From the NCBI RefSeq assembly GCF_900187855.1, contig NZ_FYEG01000001.1:62001-126000 (forward strand): a stretch of 64,000 nucleotides of DNA, given 5' to 3'. Below, piece after piece: positions 28,547 to 38,263 of the stretch (the stretch's first letter is position 1; each line of letters starts with the position of its first letter). Position numbers and translations under genes: made by a program. Under the pieces are notes generated by a model. That model saw only the letters and a program-made list of their open reading frames with translations, did not search any database and was not told where the DNA came from. Origin of the DNA: Actinomyces minihominis. Its GTDB lineage: Bacteria > Actinomycetota > Actinomycetes > Actinomycetales > Actinomycetaceae.

Positions 28547-29583
28547 GAAACGTAGATTTCCGAGAGGTCCATTGAAGAGTCTGGACCGAAGTTTGCGGGC
28601 GAGGGCGAAGCCCCCGCCTCAACCAAAAGGGCCCCAATGGCAGCGATCTGGGCTCCGTTATCCGTGCAGTAGCGCATGGGAGGGATGCGGACCTCAACCC
28701 CCTTCTTCGCAGCGCGCTCGGCAAGGAGCTGACGCAATCTCGAGTTGGCAGCGAACCCTCCCCCCACAACGATGGTGTTGCACCCCTGCTCAACCGCGGC
28801 GCGAACTGCCTTTGCTGACAGCGAGTCATTAATCGACTCGGAGAACGCGGCAGCCACCTCTGCGTGGTCGGCATCGGGATTCTGGGTCAGGTGTCGTGAG
28901 ACTGCGGTCTTGAGGCCGGAGAAGGAGAAGTCGTACCGGTAGCGGTCCTTGTCCTTACCTGCCCCCAGCCCCCGGGGGAACCGCAATGCAGCCGGGTTCT
29001 CGGCTGAAGCTGCCAGTCGGTCCATGTGGGGACCCGCGGGATAGGGCAGTCCGAGCAGTCGCCCGACCTTATCAAAAGCCTCTCCGGCTGCATCGTCGAG
29101 GGTGCCGCCCAGCTCTGTCACAGAACGGGCAATGTTCTCGATGAGGAGCAGGTTGGAGTGCCCCCCGGAAGCCACCAGACCAATGAACCGGTCGGGAAGA
29201 CGCCCGTGTTCGAACATGTCGATGGCCAGGTGTCCGATGACGTGATTGACGCCGTAGAGTGGCACGCCAAGTGAGGTCGCCAAACCCTTCGCGGAAGTGA
29301 TGCCCACGGTCAGAGAACCAACCAGGCCGGGGCCGGCCGCACAGGCAATCGCGTCGACCTGGTTCAGGGTGACGCCCGCCTGGTCGAGGGCGGTGTCAAG
29401 AGCGGGCATGAAGCTCTCCAGGTGCGCTCGCGATGCAATCTCAGGAATAATCCCCCCAAAGCGGACGTGCTGATCCATCGAGGTGGCCGTAACGTCCGTG
29501 AGAAGTTCCGTGCCGCGGACGAGGGCGATCCCGGTCTCATCACAGGTGGATTCAATGCCAAGAATTAGGGGTGCAGAGTTCAC
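28543..29583 (-). CDS. tsaD: tRNA t6A threonylcarbamoyltransferase subunit TsaD
   Basis: Transfers threonylcarbamoyl to A37 of ANN-decoding tRNAs together with TsaB and TsaE, which are encoded at 33845-35047. The 346-residue ASKHA protein shows GIESTCDETG near its start, the metal-binding NHVIGH pair, VSGGHSNL and the GGFAANS segment. Alternative start TTG 29589 abuts a TAGGAT box. GTG 29583 lies 6 nt from that box, so I prefer GTG and a leaderless mRNA. It is separated from the other tsa genes by sdhCAB. Confidence 0.95.
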   Translation of the reverse strand: MNSAPLILGIESTCDETGIALVRGTELLTDVTATSMDQHVRFGGIIPEIASRAHLESFMPALDTALDQAGVTLNQVDAIACAAGPGLVGSLTVGITSAKGLATSLGVPLYGVNHVIGHLAIDMFEHGRLPDRFIGLVASGGHSNLLLIENIARSVTELGGTLDDAAGEAFDKVGRLLGLPYPAGPHMDRLAASAENPAALRFPRGLGAGKDKDRYRYDFSFSGLKTAVSRHLTQNPDADHAEVAAAFSESINDSLSAKAVRAAVEQGCNTIVVGGGFAANSRLRQLLAERAAKKGVEVRIPPMRYCTDNGAQIAAIGALLVEAGASPSPANFGPDSSMDLSEIYVS

Positions 29584-29589
29584 GCCCAA

Positions 29590-29595
29590 ATCCTA
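29590..29595 (-). promoter_or_regulatory. -10 box for leaderless tsaD
   Basis: TAGGAT on the minus strand 6 nt before GTG 29583. GGTTCT 17 bp further upstream is a weak -35 candidate. No ribosome-binding site fits. Confidence 0.45.
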
Positions 29596-29666
29596 CCGCT
29601 CCCGCACCCTGGAGAACCGAGGTGATAGCCACACCAAAGGTGAGATTGGCGTAGGTGCCGACAAGA

Positions 29667-29702
29667 AGTGGGTGGCAGAACCTTTCGGTTCCACCACCCA
29701 CT
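29667..29702 (-). terminator. Terminator after sdhB
   Basis: An interrupted hairpin: outer stem AGTGGGTGG with CCACCCACT, inner stem GAACC with GGTTC around a TTTC loop. It lies about 35 bp past the sdhB stop. Confidence 0.7.
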
Positions 29703-29736
29703 AACTTCTATTGCGTCCGCCTGGGACAGCCGCTTT

Positions 29737-30480
29737 CTAGTAGCCCTTGAATGAGGCCTTGGTGAGCTGGCGGTTCAGCGTCGAAATGACATCCAGTGGG
29801 ATTTCCTTCGGGCACACAGCACTGCACTCACCAATGTTGGTGCAGTTACCAAAGCCTTCGGCATCCATCTGGTTCAGCATGTTCACCACGCGGCTCAGGT
29901 TCTCAGGTTCACCCTGCGGGAGCAGGCCGAGGTGGGTGACCTTGGCCGCGGTGAACAGCATCGCCGAAGCGTTCGGGCAGGCCGCAACACAAGAGCCACA
30001 GCCAATGCAGGCCGCGGCCCCAAAGGCCAGGTCAGACTTAGGCTTGGGTACCAGAGTGACATTGGCATCGGGAGCTGCGCCAGTGTTCACCGAAATGTAA
30101 CCGCCCGCCTGGATGATGCGGTCAAACGCGCTGCGGTTGACCACCAGGTCCTGAACGATGGGGAATGCTGTGGCGCGCCACGGCTCAATGGTGATGGTGT
30201 CACCGTCGTTGAAGGACCGCATATGCAGCTGACAGGTGGTGGTGACCTCGGGTCCGTTGGCGATACCGTCGATGACGATACCGCACTGACCACAGATGCC
30301 CTCACGGCAGTCAGAGTCAAATGCGACGGGATCTTCGCCGCGAGCAAAGAGCTCCTCATTGAGGATGTCAAGCATCTCGAGGAATGACGAATCCTCGGAT
30401 ACTCCCCGGACCTCATACTCGTGGATCGCGCCCTCTACGGTGGGGTTGGCCTGGCGCCAGATACGTAGTTTCAGGTTCAC
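29737..30480 (-). CDS. sdhB: Succinate dehydrogenase iron-sulfur subunit
   Basis: Carries electrons from SdhA to the membrane. The 247-residue protein has a 2Fe-2S ferredoxin domain with [11 protein letters not shown] at about residues 58-68, then [12 protein letters not shown] and [12 protein letters not shown] for the other two clusters. Only the canonical Cys set is present. It overlaps sdhA by 4 bp, and the operon order C-A-B is that of the actinobacterial B-type enzyme. Confidence 0.97.
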   Translation of the reverse strand: MNLKLRIWRQANPTVEGAIHEYEVRGVSEDSSFLEMLDILNEELFARGEDPVAFDSDCREGICGQCGIVIDGIANGPEVTTTCQLHMRSFNDGDTITIEPWRATAFPIVQDLVVNRSAFDRIIQAGGYISVNTGAAPDANVTLVPKPKSDLAFGAAACIGCGSCVAACPNASAMLFTAAKVTHLGLLPQGEPENLSRVVNMLNQMDAEGFGNCTNIGECSAVCPKEIPLDVISTLNRQLTKASFKGY

Positions 30481-32459
30481 TTGTAGCTCCGCTGCTTCAG
30501 TTCAATGTTCTCGTAAACGAGGGCTTCCTTGTGGAGAATCGGCGGGTTGTTCTCGCCGGTGTACTCCCAGGCTGAGACGTGGAGGAAGTTCTCATCGTCT
30601 CGCTTTGCTTCGCCCTCTTCAGTCTGGTGCTCATCACGGAAATGACCACCCGCGGACTCCTCACGGTTCAGAGCATCTATACACATCAGCTCACCGAGGC
30701 CGAGGAAGTCAGCTACGCGACCCGCCTTCTCCAGTGACTGGTTCATCTCACCAATCGACTTTCCGGGAACACGCAGGTCGGTCCAGAACTCCTTGCGAAG
30801 TTCACGGATCAACCCGATTGCCTTGAGGAGCCCCTCACGGGTGCGGGACATACCGCAGTACTCCCACATGATGTGACCCAGTTCCTTGTGGAACGAGTCG
30901 GCAGAGCGAGTTCCATTGATGCTCATGAGGCGATCAATCTCTGCCTGAGCAGACTCCTTGGCTTCGACAACCGCCGGTGAGTTTTCGTCAATCTTCTCAA
31001 AGTAGGCCGCCTCAGCCAGGTAGTCACACATGACTGCTGGCAGTGCGAAGTATCCGTCGACCAGACCCTGTAGGAGGGCGGAGGCGCCAAGTCGGTTGGC
31101 ACCATGGTCAGAGAAGTTCGCTTCACCGGCGACGTACAGGCCCGGAATCGTTGATTCGAGGTCGTAGTCGACCCAGGTACCACCCATGGTGAAGTGGACG
31201 GCCGGGTAGATGCGCATCGGAACCTCGTAGGGATCCTCTGCAGTAATGCGTTCGTACATGTCAAAGAGGTTGCCGTACTTAGCCGAAACCGCATCCTTGC
31301 CGAGGCGGTCGATCGCATCCTGGAAGTCCAGGTAGACGCCGCGGCGCTCACCGTTGACCTTCGGGCCAACACCAAGACCGGCATCGCACATGTTCTTCGC
31401 CTGGCGTGAGGCGATGTCACGGGGAACCAGGTTGCCGAACGCCGGGTAGATGCGTTCGAGGTAGTAGTCGCGATCCTCCTCTGGAATCTCGCGAGGGTCC
31501 TTGTCGCAGTCTTCGACGTTCTTGGGAACCCAGATGCGCCCGTCATTACGAAGTGACTCTGACATCAGGGTGAGCTTGGACTGCTGGTCACCGTGCTGCG
31601 GGATGCAAGTCGGGTGAATCTGCGTGTAGCAGGGGTTGCCGAAGAAGGCGCCCTTCTTGTAGGCCCTCCAGATTGCCGTGGCGTTGCACCCCATCGCGTT
31701 CGTCGACAGGAAGAAGACGTTGCCGTAACCGCCCGTGGCGAGGACGACTGCGTCAGCCGTGTAGGTCTCAAGTTCTCCGGTTTCCATGTTGCGGCAGACG
31801 ATGCCACGAGCCCGACCGTCAGAGACAATCAGCTCAACCATCTCGTGGCGCGGGTGCTCACGAACGGTTCCGGCAGCAACCTGGCGCTCCAGTGCCTGGT
31901 AGGCGCCAATCAGAAGCTGCTGACCCGTCTGGCCACGAGCATAGAAGGTACGTGAGACCTGGACGCCACCAAATGAGCGGGTATCAAGGTAGCCACCGTA
32001 CTCACGAGCAAACGGAACGCCCTGGGCCACTGCCTGGTCGATGACGTTCATCGAGCATTCTGCAAGTCGGTAGACATTGGATTCACGGGCGCGGTAGTCG
32101 CCGCCCTTTACCGTGTCGTAAAACAGCCGGTAGGTGCTGTCGTCATCGTTGCGGTAGTTCTTGGCCGCATTGATGCCGCCCTGTGCCGCGATGGAGTGCG
32201 CGCGCCTGGCCGAGTCCTGGTAGAAGAAGGCATCGACGTTGTAGCCCTGCTCACCCATCGAGGCGGCAGCCGAAGCACCTGCCAGACCGGTACCGACCAC
32301 GATGATGCTGAGCTTGCGTCGGTTAGCCGGGTTGACCAGCTTGACCTCTGCCTTGCGGGCTTTCCACACCTCAGACAGAGGAACATTCCTCGGTGCCTTG
32401 GTGTCTTCGATGGGGTCACCTAGTCGGTAGAGACCATCAATAAGAGTTGCGTCAGTCAT
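30477..32459 (-). CDS. sdhA: Succinate dehydrogenase flavoprotein subunit
   Basis: Oxidises succinate to fumarate, feeding FumC. The 660-residue protein has the dinucleotide fold [15 protein letters not shown] at about residues 54-68, the [16 protein letters not shown] segment with the His that carries covalent FAD, and the active-site VHFTMGGTW. The length and motifs fit the B-type family shared with the Corynebacterium and Bacillus type menaquinone-linked enzymes. Start ATG 32459 is 23 bp after the sdhC stop. Confidence 0.97.
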   Translation of the reverse strand: MTDATLIDGLYRLGDPIEDTKAPRNVPLSEVWKARKAEVKLVNPANRRKLSIIVVGTGLAGASAAASMGEQGYNVDAFFYQDSARRAHSIAAQGGINAAKNYRNDDDSTYRLFYDTVKGGDYRARESNVYRLAECSMNVIDQAVAQGVPFAREYGGYLDTRSFGGVQVSRTFYARGQTGQQLLIGAYQALERQVAAGTVREHPRHEMVELIVSDGRARGIVCRNMETGELETYTADAVVLATGGYGNVFFLSTNAMGCNATAIWRAYKKGAFFGNPCYTQIHPTCIPQHGDQQSKLTLMSESLRNDGRIWVPKNVEDCDKDPREIPEEDRDYYLERIYPAFGNLVPRDIASRQAKNMCDAGLGVGPKVNGERRGVYLDFQDAIDRLGKDAVSAKYGNLFDMYERITAEDPYEVPMRIYPAVHFTMGGTWVDYDLESTIPGLYVAGEANFSDHGANRLGASALLQGLVDGYFALPAVMCDYLAEAAYFEKIDENSPAVVEAKESAQAEIDRLMSINGTRSADSFHKELGHIMWEYCGMSRTREGLLKAIGLIRELRKEFWTDLRVPGKSIGEMNQSLEKAGRVADFLGLGELMCIDALNREESAGGHFRDEHQTEEGEAKRDDENFLHVSAWEYTGENNPPILHKEALVYENIELKQRSYK

Positions 32460-32482
32460 TTTCCTAAATCCTCTTTTGCGCC

Positions 32483-33184
32483 CTAGTTAATGACGCCAAC
32501 GGCGATGAACAGCGGCGGAAGCATGAACATCACAAAGATGGCCGCTGCGACAAGGCCGGAGAGCCACAGCATGAACCTGCGGGTGTTCTTACGCACCCAG
32601 CCCATGGTCTGGAACGCCGACCAGAAGCCGTGTCCCACGTGTGCGGTCACCAGGGCCATAAAGACCAGGTAGAGCACAAACACCCAGGGCTGCTGGAACG
32701 ATGCAACAACCATCTCGTAGGGGGTCGCCTCGCGGGTAAAGCCGGTGGTGATCGTGAGGGTGGTGAACTGCAGCAGGTGGAAGACAATCAAGAAGATCAG
32801 CAGAACACCCGAGATCCTCATCGTGCGGGCCGCGTAGGCGTCAACCGCACTCTTCTTCACCGCGTACTGGTGGCGTCGGGCCTTCTTCGACTTCGACCAA
32901 ACGTGGAGCGCTGCGAAGATATGCACCAGGACCGCGAGGACCATCACGGCCCGGAAGACCCAGATAAATCCGCCCTTGGGGAAGATCGGGTAGAACGCAT
33001 CTGACTTCAGCCAGTGCGCGTAGTGGTCATAGGCTTCAGGCCCAATGAAGAGCTTGAGGTTGCCATAGGCGTGGAACAACAGAAACAGAATGAGGAAGAG
33101 ACCGGTGAGGGCCATCAACTGCTTTACGAATACAGTTGTGGTCCAAGCGCGCCGCCTCTTCGTTGCGACAGTATTAGTGGCCAT
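32483..33184 (-). CDS. sdhC: Succinate dehydrogenase cytochrome b subunit
   Basis: A 233-residue single membrane anchor with five hydrophobic segments, as in B-type succinate:menaquinone oxidoreductases that bind two hemes. Conserved His residues occur in LLFHAYGNL, in the segment with HIFAALHVW, in FHLLQF and in AHVGHGFW. No separate sdhD exists. ATG 33184 has TATGGT 7 nt upstream and no ribosome-binding site, so transcription may begin at the start codon. Confidence 0.94.
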   Translation of the reverse strand: MATNTVATKRRRAWTTTVFVKQLMALTGLFLILFLLFHAYGNLKLFIGPEAYDHYAHWLKSDAFYPIFPKGGFIWVFRAVMVLAVLVHIFAALHVWSKSKKARRHQYAVKKSAVDAYAARTMRISGVLLIFLIVFHLLQFTTLTITTGFTREATPYEMVVASFQQPWVFVLYLVFMALVTAHVGHGFWSAFQTMGWVRKNTRRFMLWLSGLVAAAIFVMFMLPPLFIAVGVIN

Positions 33185-33191
33185 GAATCAA

Positions 33192-33197
33192 ACCATA
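33192..33197 (-). promoter_or_regulatory. -10 box for leaderless sdhCAB
   Basis: TATGGT on the minus strand, 7 nt from the sdhC ATG, with no Shine-Dalgarno sequence between. Confidence 0.4.
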
Positions 33198-33252
33198 CGG
33201 AGCGGATCCACAGTTCACCCGGGACCTTTTGGTCACATGACTTCCCCCGGGA

Positions 33253-33268
33253 TGTGATCCACGTCAAA
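33253..33268. promoter_or_regulatory. CRP/GlxR-like site upstream of sdhCAB
   Basis: TGTGA-N6-TCAAA matches 9 of 10 positions of the TGTGA-N6-TCACA core. It is centred about 76 bp upstream of the sdhC start. Single matches like this occur by chance, so this is tentative. The rest of 33185-33403 shows only weak structure and no coding signal. Confidence 0.3.
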
Positions 33269-33403
33269 ACCGCTAGTTTGTGCGGAAATCTTGGGACGTT
33301 TCCCCTTTTTCGTAGCTCCCGGACACGCCCATACCCGGGCTCACCGAAGATCGATTCAGCCCTGTTTACGCAACATTGATTTAGGGAAAAAGAGTCCTGG
33401 CTC

Positions 33404-33844
33404 TCAAAGCTTGATCCCCATCCTCACCGCATCCTCGAGTGGCGCGCGGTAGTAATCTCGGATTAGTCCCAGGTCTCGGAACCCCAAACCCGTGTAGAGG
33501 CTCCGGGCTGGAAGGTTCGAAACCCTCACCTCAAGGAACACCTCCTCCATCCCGCTGTCCTTCGCGCGGGCAAGTAGGCCTTCCACTAGGTGGCGACCAA
33601 CTCCCCTCCCTCGTTCTTCATCACGGACGGCCAGGGTCATGAGATCTCCCTCGACACCGCCCTTCACTCCCCCGTACCCGATTAGTTCATCAGCGCGAAA
33701 AGCCCCCAGGTAGTGGCTCCAGCGCCCCCCGATCTCAACTCGAAGGACCTCAAGCGACCATGCCTCCCGTGGAAACACAGACACTTCAATGTCGCGCACC
33801 GCCTCCGCGTCATCAACCGTGAGGGTGCGATAGATGATCTCCAC
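33404..33844 (-). CDS. rimI: Ribosomal protein S18-alanine N-acetyltransferase-like GNAT enzyme
   Basis: A 146-residue GNAT acetyltransferase. The acetyl-CoA loop ERGRGVGRHLVEGLL is at about residues 78-92 and EVRVSNLPARSLY follows. GTG 33844 follows the tsaB TGA as TGAGTGG, so the genes are translationally coupled. Linkage to tsaB and the motif pattern point to RimI, which acetylates S18 in Escherichia coli; actinobacterial RimI has broader substrates. Confidence 0.9.
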   Translation of the reverse strand: MEIIYRTLTVDDAEAVRDIEVSVFPREAWSLEVLRVEIGGRWSHYLGAFRADELIGYGGVKGGVEGDLMTLAVRDEERGRGVGRHLVEGLLARAKDSGMEEVFLEVRVSNLPARSLYTGLGFRDLGLIRDYYRAPLEDAVRMGIKL

Positions 33845-34531
33845 TCAGGCGGTCCCACCGTGGATATCAGGGCGACGCAGGTAGAGGGGTTCCAGGGTCA
33901 ACTCTTTACCAAGGCCCCGCTGCAGTCGGTCCTCTAGAATGTCCGCCAGCACGGCGGCATCCAAGTCGAGCGACTTGGCACCCACCGAAGCCAGCACTTC
34001 TTCAAGGTGGGCCGGGCGGGTCCCGGAAAAGTACACCTCAGCCTCGCTGTCACCGACGATGGACAGCGCATTCTCTAGGTTTCCAACCCGGGGTTCAACC
34101 ACCGTCTGGATCCCGCTCTCCCCGAGGGCGAAGAGGGCCGAGTAGACCTCTTTCCTGCGGGCATCCGTGAGGACCAGGACCTGTCGACCCACTACCTCAG
34201 CTCCGCCGCCCAGCATCTGCCACGCCACTACCTCAAGGCTGGGGATGCCATACACGGGAACATCGAGACCCCGGGCAACAGCAGCCGCGAACGCAATCCC
34301 CGCTCGGAGTGCCGTGAACGGTCCGGGGCCAACTCCGACCGCTACCCGGTCAATCGCAGCCTCACGCACCCCGCCGTCGATACCGGCCTCTGCAACCACC
34401 TGCTCCAGCAGGACCCCGAGGCCCTCAGCCTGGTGCCGCGGATCGGTGTCGACGGCTCGCGCCAGCGCTGCTCCGTCCTCAACAAGAGCGATGGTGGCGT
34501 TGACCGAGGTGTCGATGCAGAGTGTGCGCAT
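33845..34531 (-). CDS. tsaB: tRNA t6A biosynthesis protein TsaB
   Basis: The 228-residue scaffold partner of TsaD in t6A synthesis. It has the short ASKHA start LCIDTSVNATIAL and the GVGPGPFTALRAGIAFA motif at about residues 67-83. GGGAGA precedes ATG 34531. It lies between tsaE (30 bp upstream) and rimI in the usual actinobacterial order. Confidence 0.95.
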   Translation of the reverse strand: MRTLCIDTSVNATIALVEDGAALARAVDTDPRHQAEGLGVLLEQVVAEAGIDGGVREAAIDRVAVGVGPGPFTALRAGIAFAAAVARGLDVPVYGIPSLEVVAWQMLGGGAEVVGRQVLVLTDARRKEVYSALFALGESGIQTVVEPRVGNLENALSIVGDSEAEVYFSGTRPAHLEEVLASVGAKSLDLDAAVLADILEDRLQRGLGKELTLEPLYLRRPDIHGGTA

Positions 34532-34561
34532 GGCGTCTCCCTAATCGTTGGGTTGTGGCAG

Positions 34562-35047
34562 CTAGTTGGCGGTCGCGGTCAGCCAGGTATCCAGGCGGTC
34601 CCTGGTCCCCGAACCCGTTGCGGACACGGTGATGAGGCGTCCGTCCTCGTCATCAAAGTTAATTTCGATAACGAAGCGATCCTCACTGAGGTGATCCACC
34701 TTTCCGCTTCCCCATTCGACCACCGTCACCGCGCTGTCAAGGGAGGTTTCGAGGTCGATAGTCTCCATGTCGAGGTCATCACCAACGCGATAGGCATCAA
34801 CATGAATGAGGTCGGGTCCCCCACCGAGGGAACGGTGGACGCGGGAAACAATATAGGTCGGAGAGGTGATCCGTCCCCGCACCCCCAGGTGCTCACCAAG
34901 GCCCTGAACCAGGGTTGTCTTCCCCGCCCCAAGGTCACCGATGAGGACGACAAGGTCCCCCGCGGCGAATAGGTCTGCGAGACGAGTGCCAAAATCCCGC
35001 GTCTCCTCCGCGTCCCGTGCGTGGAAGGTTAGCGACTGTCCGCTCAT
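34562..35047 (-). CDS. tsaE: tRNA t6A biosynthesis ATPase TsaE
   Basis: A 161-residue P-loop ATPase that drives turnover of the TsaBD complex. Walker A GDLGAGKTT is near residue 37, followed by ITSPTYIV and HVDAYRV. It overlaps the alr stop by 4 bp, giving coupled expression. Confidence 0.95.
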   Translation of the reverse strand: MSGQSLTFHARDAEETRDFGTRLADLFAAGDLVVLIGDLGAGKTTLVQGLGEHLGVRGRITSPTYIVSRVHRSLGGGPDLIHVDAYRVGDDLDMETIDLETSLDSAVTVVEWGSGKVDHLSEDRFVIEINFDDEDGRLITVSATGSGTRDRLDTWLTATAN

Positions 35048-36321
35048 GCTCCGGTCCCATCGTTGGTGGCTAGGAAGTCGTAGTTGATCTGCTCGGGCGG
35101 GTCGACGAAAACTCGGACAATGTGCTCTGGTAGGCGCGAAAGGATCTCATAGTGGATGGTGTCGCTGACACGCGCCCAGTCATCCACCGAAGTTTCTCCG
35201 CGGGCCGGGTCCCCGAAAAGAACAACGGGATCCCCCACCTGGGCCGGTGTGGTGGCAGCCGTCCCGAGATTGATCATGGCCTGGTCCATACAGACCCGAC
35301 CGATGAGGGGGGCATCGATAACGCCCTCGGCTGTTTCAACCTGGACGCTGACCCTGTTCGAAATGCTGCGGGGAACACCGTCGGCATACCCCACCGGGAG
35401 CAGTCCGATCCAGGTCGGTTCCTGAGCCTCCCAGGTGCCACCATAAGAGACTCGCGTTCCCGGCTCTACAAGTTTGACCTGGGTAATAGTGGTGGTGAAG
35501 CGCCCGGCGGGGGTCAGACCAAGCTGCGCCGAGGAGGCCGCCTGCGGGTTCGGAGAGAAACCGTAGATTCCGATCCCGGGTCGGACCATATCGAAGCGCG
35601 CCTCCGGGTGCCACAGGGTGGCAGCCGTTGCACCCAGGTGACACACCTCGGGGTTGAGGCCCGCGGAAAGAACGGACTCCCGGTAGTCCGAGAAGCGCCT
35701 GATCTGGCCTTCGGTAACGGCTCTACCGGGCCCAGAGGGATCGTCGGCCTCGGGAAGGTGGGCAAGCAACCCCACCACCTCAATCTCCCCCCGATCCTGA
35801 GCCTTCCGAGCCAGTGCCGCCAGTTCTGGAAGCTCAACCTCGGTGGCACCGCCGCGGGACATGCCGACGTCAACATTGAGGTGGACCCGGTTCGGGCGCA
35901 TTTTCACGCCCTCGTCCTGGGCCACGGCGTAGGCTGCGTCGACGGCCTGCTGAAGCTGTCCCACCGTGGAGACCGAAACATCGAGACCCGCCTCGTGGGC
36001 AGCCACCCAGTCCGTGTCAGGAGCACCGATCCAGGTGAGGATCCGGGACTCCTCCCTGGCGATTCCTGCAGAGTCGAAGTCCTTTCGCAATGCAAGCGCC
36101 TCGGGGATGCGCGAGACGGCAAACCAGTTGACGCCCTCATCAAATGCTGCGAAAGCCACCTCTGTACGGCCGAAACCATATCCATTTGACTTCACCACCG
36201 CGAGCAGCGGGACACCTCCGGCGTGCTCTCGCAACGCGCGAACATTAGCGCGCACTGCTCCAAGGTCAACGGTGATACAGGCTGGGTAGTGATCGGGTTC
36301 CAAGGTTTCCACCCGGCCCAT
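35044..36321 (-). CDS. alr: Alanine racemase
   Basis: Makes D-alanine for peptidoglycan. The 425-residue fold-type III PLP enzyme has the cofactor lysine Lys44 in VVKSNGYGFG (usually VVKANAYGHG), the catalytic Tyr in RVSYGGTW and the C-terminal beta domain with MDQAMINLG. ATG 36321 was chosen over an upstream start that overlaps the transporter gene; GGCGGTGG precedes it. The Ala-to-Ser and His-to-Phe changes at the PLP loop are unusual but conservative. Confidence 0.94.
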   Translation of the reverse strand: MGRVETLEPDHYPACITVDLGAVRANVRALREHAGGVPLLAVVKSNGYGFGRTEVAFAAFDEGVNWFAVSRIPEALALRKDFDSAGIAREESRILTWIGAPDTDWVAAHEAGLDVSVSTVGQLQQAVDAAYAVAQDEGVKMRPNRVHLNVDVGMSRGGATEVELPELAALARKAQDRGEIEVVGLLAHLPEADDPSGPGRAVTEGQIRRFSDYRESVLSAGLNPEVCHLGATAATLWHPEARFDMVRPGIGIYGFSPNPQAASSAQLGLTPAGRFTTTITQVKLVEPGTRVSYGGTWEAQEPTWIGLLPVGYADGVPRSISNRVSVQVETAEGVIDAPLIGRVCMDQAMINLGTAATTPAQVGDPVVLFGDPARGETSVDDWARVSDTIHYEILSRLPEHIVRVFVDPPEQINYDFLATNDGTGA

Positions 36322-36334
36322 TATTCCACCGCCT

Positions 36335-37339
36335 TTAGGCAACATCGAGCGTCTTTGCCACTCCGAGCAGAAGGGCACCCACGACCAGGACTGCCACCCC
36401 TATGGAGATCGTTACCATTTCCTTGCGGGTCCTCTTCTCTTTGAGGATGAGGATGCCTCCGAATGTGGCGATAATGACGCTCAGTTGCGAGAGCGAGAAG
36501 CCGACCGCGACCCCGACCTTTATCTGTGAAAACTGCATAATCACCACACCCACGCCCCAGATGATCCCCGGAATGAAGGCGCGAAGGGTGTACTTACTGA
36601 GCCTGGTATCGACCCTTCCCAGTTCCTTTGAGAAGAAGGGGAAGGTGAGGACGAAGCTGGCGAGGACGACACCTACGGTCTGGAAGAAAAACGAACGAAG
36701 GGGATCGACATCCCAGAAGCGAATGATGATGGGGAAGGCAATAAAGAGGCCGGTTGAGATCAGGGTGTCAATGATCCCAGAGAACCACTCTTCGGGGCGT
36801 CCCGCTGTCGGCTTCTTGGTCTCGGTCAGGGCGACGGGGTCCCGTGAGTCCACCACCGCCATCGGGAGATAGGGGGCAGCGACCACGTCGTCGTCAGTGT
36901 CAGCCCCGTCCTCCTCACTCTGTTCCCAGGAGGTGAGGACGGCGCCGAAGATAACCAAGGCCAGTCCCACAATGCCCACCGGAAGGGCCATGGTACCGAG
37001 CCATTCTCCGAAAAGAAGGATACCGAGCAGGGAGATTCCGAGCAGCTGCCCACCGGTGGTTAGGGGCATTACCCGAGAGACACCAATCTTGTGGAAGGCC
37101 CTGATCTGAAAGTACGTGGCCAGGCCAACCACCAGGCCGGCACCAAAAGAAACCAGAATGGTGGTGGCATCCGTGTTGAGCCCCATGAAGAGGGCGAGTA
37201 TCGTTCCGACCACCAGCGAACCCGTGGCTAGACCGAGAGTCTGCTGCCTGCTGTCCCCACCCGATTTCATGAGCACGATACCCATGGAACCGTAGAGAAG
37301 GGCTGGGACCAGGGCGAGCAGGAAGTACAAGTTCAACAA
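36335..37339 (-). CDS. GRP-family sugar (glucose-type) uptake transporter
   Basis: A 334-residue protein with about ten hydrophobic segments, split by an acidic loop EEDGADTDDD at about residues 143-152 and a hydrophilic stretch to about residue 185. The start LALVPALLYGSMGIVLMKSGG and the PLTTGGQLLGISL segment resemble the GlcU/RhaT-type drug/metabolite transporter branch. It probably imports a monosaccharide with a proton. It sits between nnrD (7-bp overlap) and alr, an operon otherwise devoted to housekeeping. Confidence 0.82.
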   Translation of the reverse strand: MLNLYFLLALVPALLYGSMGIVLMKSGGDSRQQTLGLATGSLVVGTILALFMGLNTDATTILVSFGAGLVVGLATYFQIRAFHKIGVSRVMPLTTGGQLLGISLLGILLFGEWLGTMALPVGIVGLALVIFGAVLTSWEQSEEDGADTDDDVVAAPYLPMAVVDSRDPVALTETKKPTAGRPEEWFSGIIDTLISTGLFIAFPIIIRFWDVDPLRSFFFQTVGVVLASFVLTFPFFSKELGRVDTRLSKYTLRAFIPGIIWGVGVVIMQFSQIKVGVAVGFSLSQLSVIIATFGGILILKEKRTRKEMVTISIGVAVLVVGALLLGVAKTLDVA

Positions 37340-38217
37340 CCTTTCTGAAGGACGGAACCGAAGGTGGTCGGGACTGAGTTCGCGATCTGTGACGCCGTGA
37401 TAGGCATTCCACCGCGGCCCGTGGGTAACCGCTCCGAGAACCCGGCTGCCTGAGCGGCGGCTAATCCATGCAATCCTACGGCGGCAGCCGCGGCCCCGCT
37501 CATGAGAGTGGGGGTGAGATGCGTGCCTTCCCGCTCAACCTGCTGGCTCAGCGCGGCGAGGAGGGCCGCGATAACGCCGGCCAGCACATCGCCCGATCCA
37601 GCAGTAGCGCCCCAGCCGCACGGGGCCGAGTAGGTGTAAGTGGGCCCACCGGGGACTGCGACGCAGGTGGTGGCACCTTTGAGGACCACGAGACAACCGG
37701 CAAGCTTCGCCAGGTCCCGCGCACCGGCGACCACGTTCCTGTCCAGCTCCTCCCTCGACCTCTCCTCCCCCAACTGCTTGAACATGGCGGCGCCCTCCCC
37801 GGTGTGCGGGGTCGCCACCACCAGGGGGTTTTGCCCCACCCACTGGCGGATCCCCAGAAGTGCTCCCGCGTCAACAACCAGGGGTCTTGGACCCTCGGCC
37901 CACTGCCCCGCCACCGCCTCCGCCTGAAGGACCATCGAGGAGTCCCAGCCGCTTCCGATAACCGCCACATCCGCCCGACCGGCTCCGACCACCACTTCGG
38001 GGAACGACTGAAGGACCAGGTTTTCACACCTTTCAGGGCCCGCGTAGCGGACGAGGCCGGCTCCCGCACCGAGCGCACCGTGCACCCCAAGCACCGCGGC
38101 TCCCGGATAGGTTGGGGATCCGGTTGCCAGCAGAACCGAACCGCGGCTGTACTTGTTATCGTTCGGGCCGGGAACCCGTAGCTGTTCCGCGATAAATGCC
38201 TGGTTGATCTCGATCAT
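37333..38217 (-). CDS. nnrD: ADP-dependent NAD(P)H-hydrate dehydratase
   Basis: Repairs hydrated NAD(P)H. The 294-residue ribokinase-like protein has VLLATGSPTYPGAAVLG, the ATPHTGE motif and the C-terminal TAGSGDVLAG anion hole with the catalytic Asp. The N-terminal epimerase domain (NnrE) found in fused forms is absent. ATG 38217 was chosen because GGAGGCGAA precedes it. It is divergent from coaA. Confidence 0.9.
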   Translation of the reverse strand: MIEINQAFIAEQLRVPGPNDNKYSRGSVLLATGSPTYPGAAVLGVHGALGAGAGLVRYAGPERCENLVLQSFPEVVVGAGRADVAVIGSGWDSSMVLQAEAVAGQWAEGPRPLVVDAGALLGIRQWVGQNPLVVATPHTGEGAAMFKQLGEERSREELDRNVVAGARDLAKLAGCLVVLKGATTCVAVPGGPTYTYSAPCGWGATAGSGDVLAGVIAALLAALSQQVEREGTHLTPTLMSGAAAAAVGLHGLAAAQAAGFSERLPTGRGGMPITASQIANSVPTTFGSVLQKGC

Positions 38218-38251
38218 TTCGCCTCCGTAGTCCAAGGGTAGGCATATGCGG

Positions 38252-38257
38252 GATACT
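38252..38257 (+). promoter_or_regulatory. -10 box for leaderless coaA
   Basis: GATACT (4 of 6 consensus) ends 6 nt before GTG 38264, the same geometry as guaB and tsaD. Confidence 0.35.
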
Positions 38258-38263
38258 TGGGCC

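Noticed and set aside
35152-36189. Plus-strand open frame of 345 codons
   Set aside because: It is a shadow of alr; no start signal or conserved motif is present.
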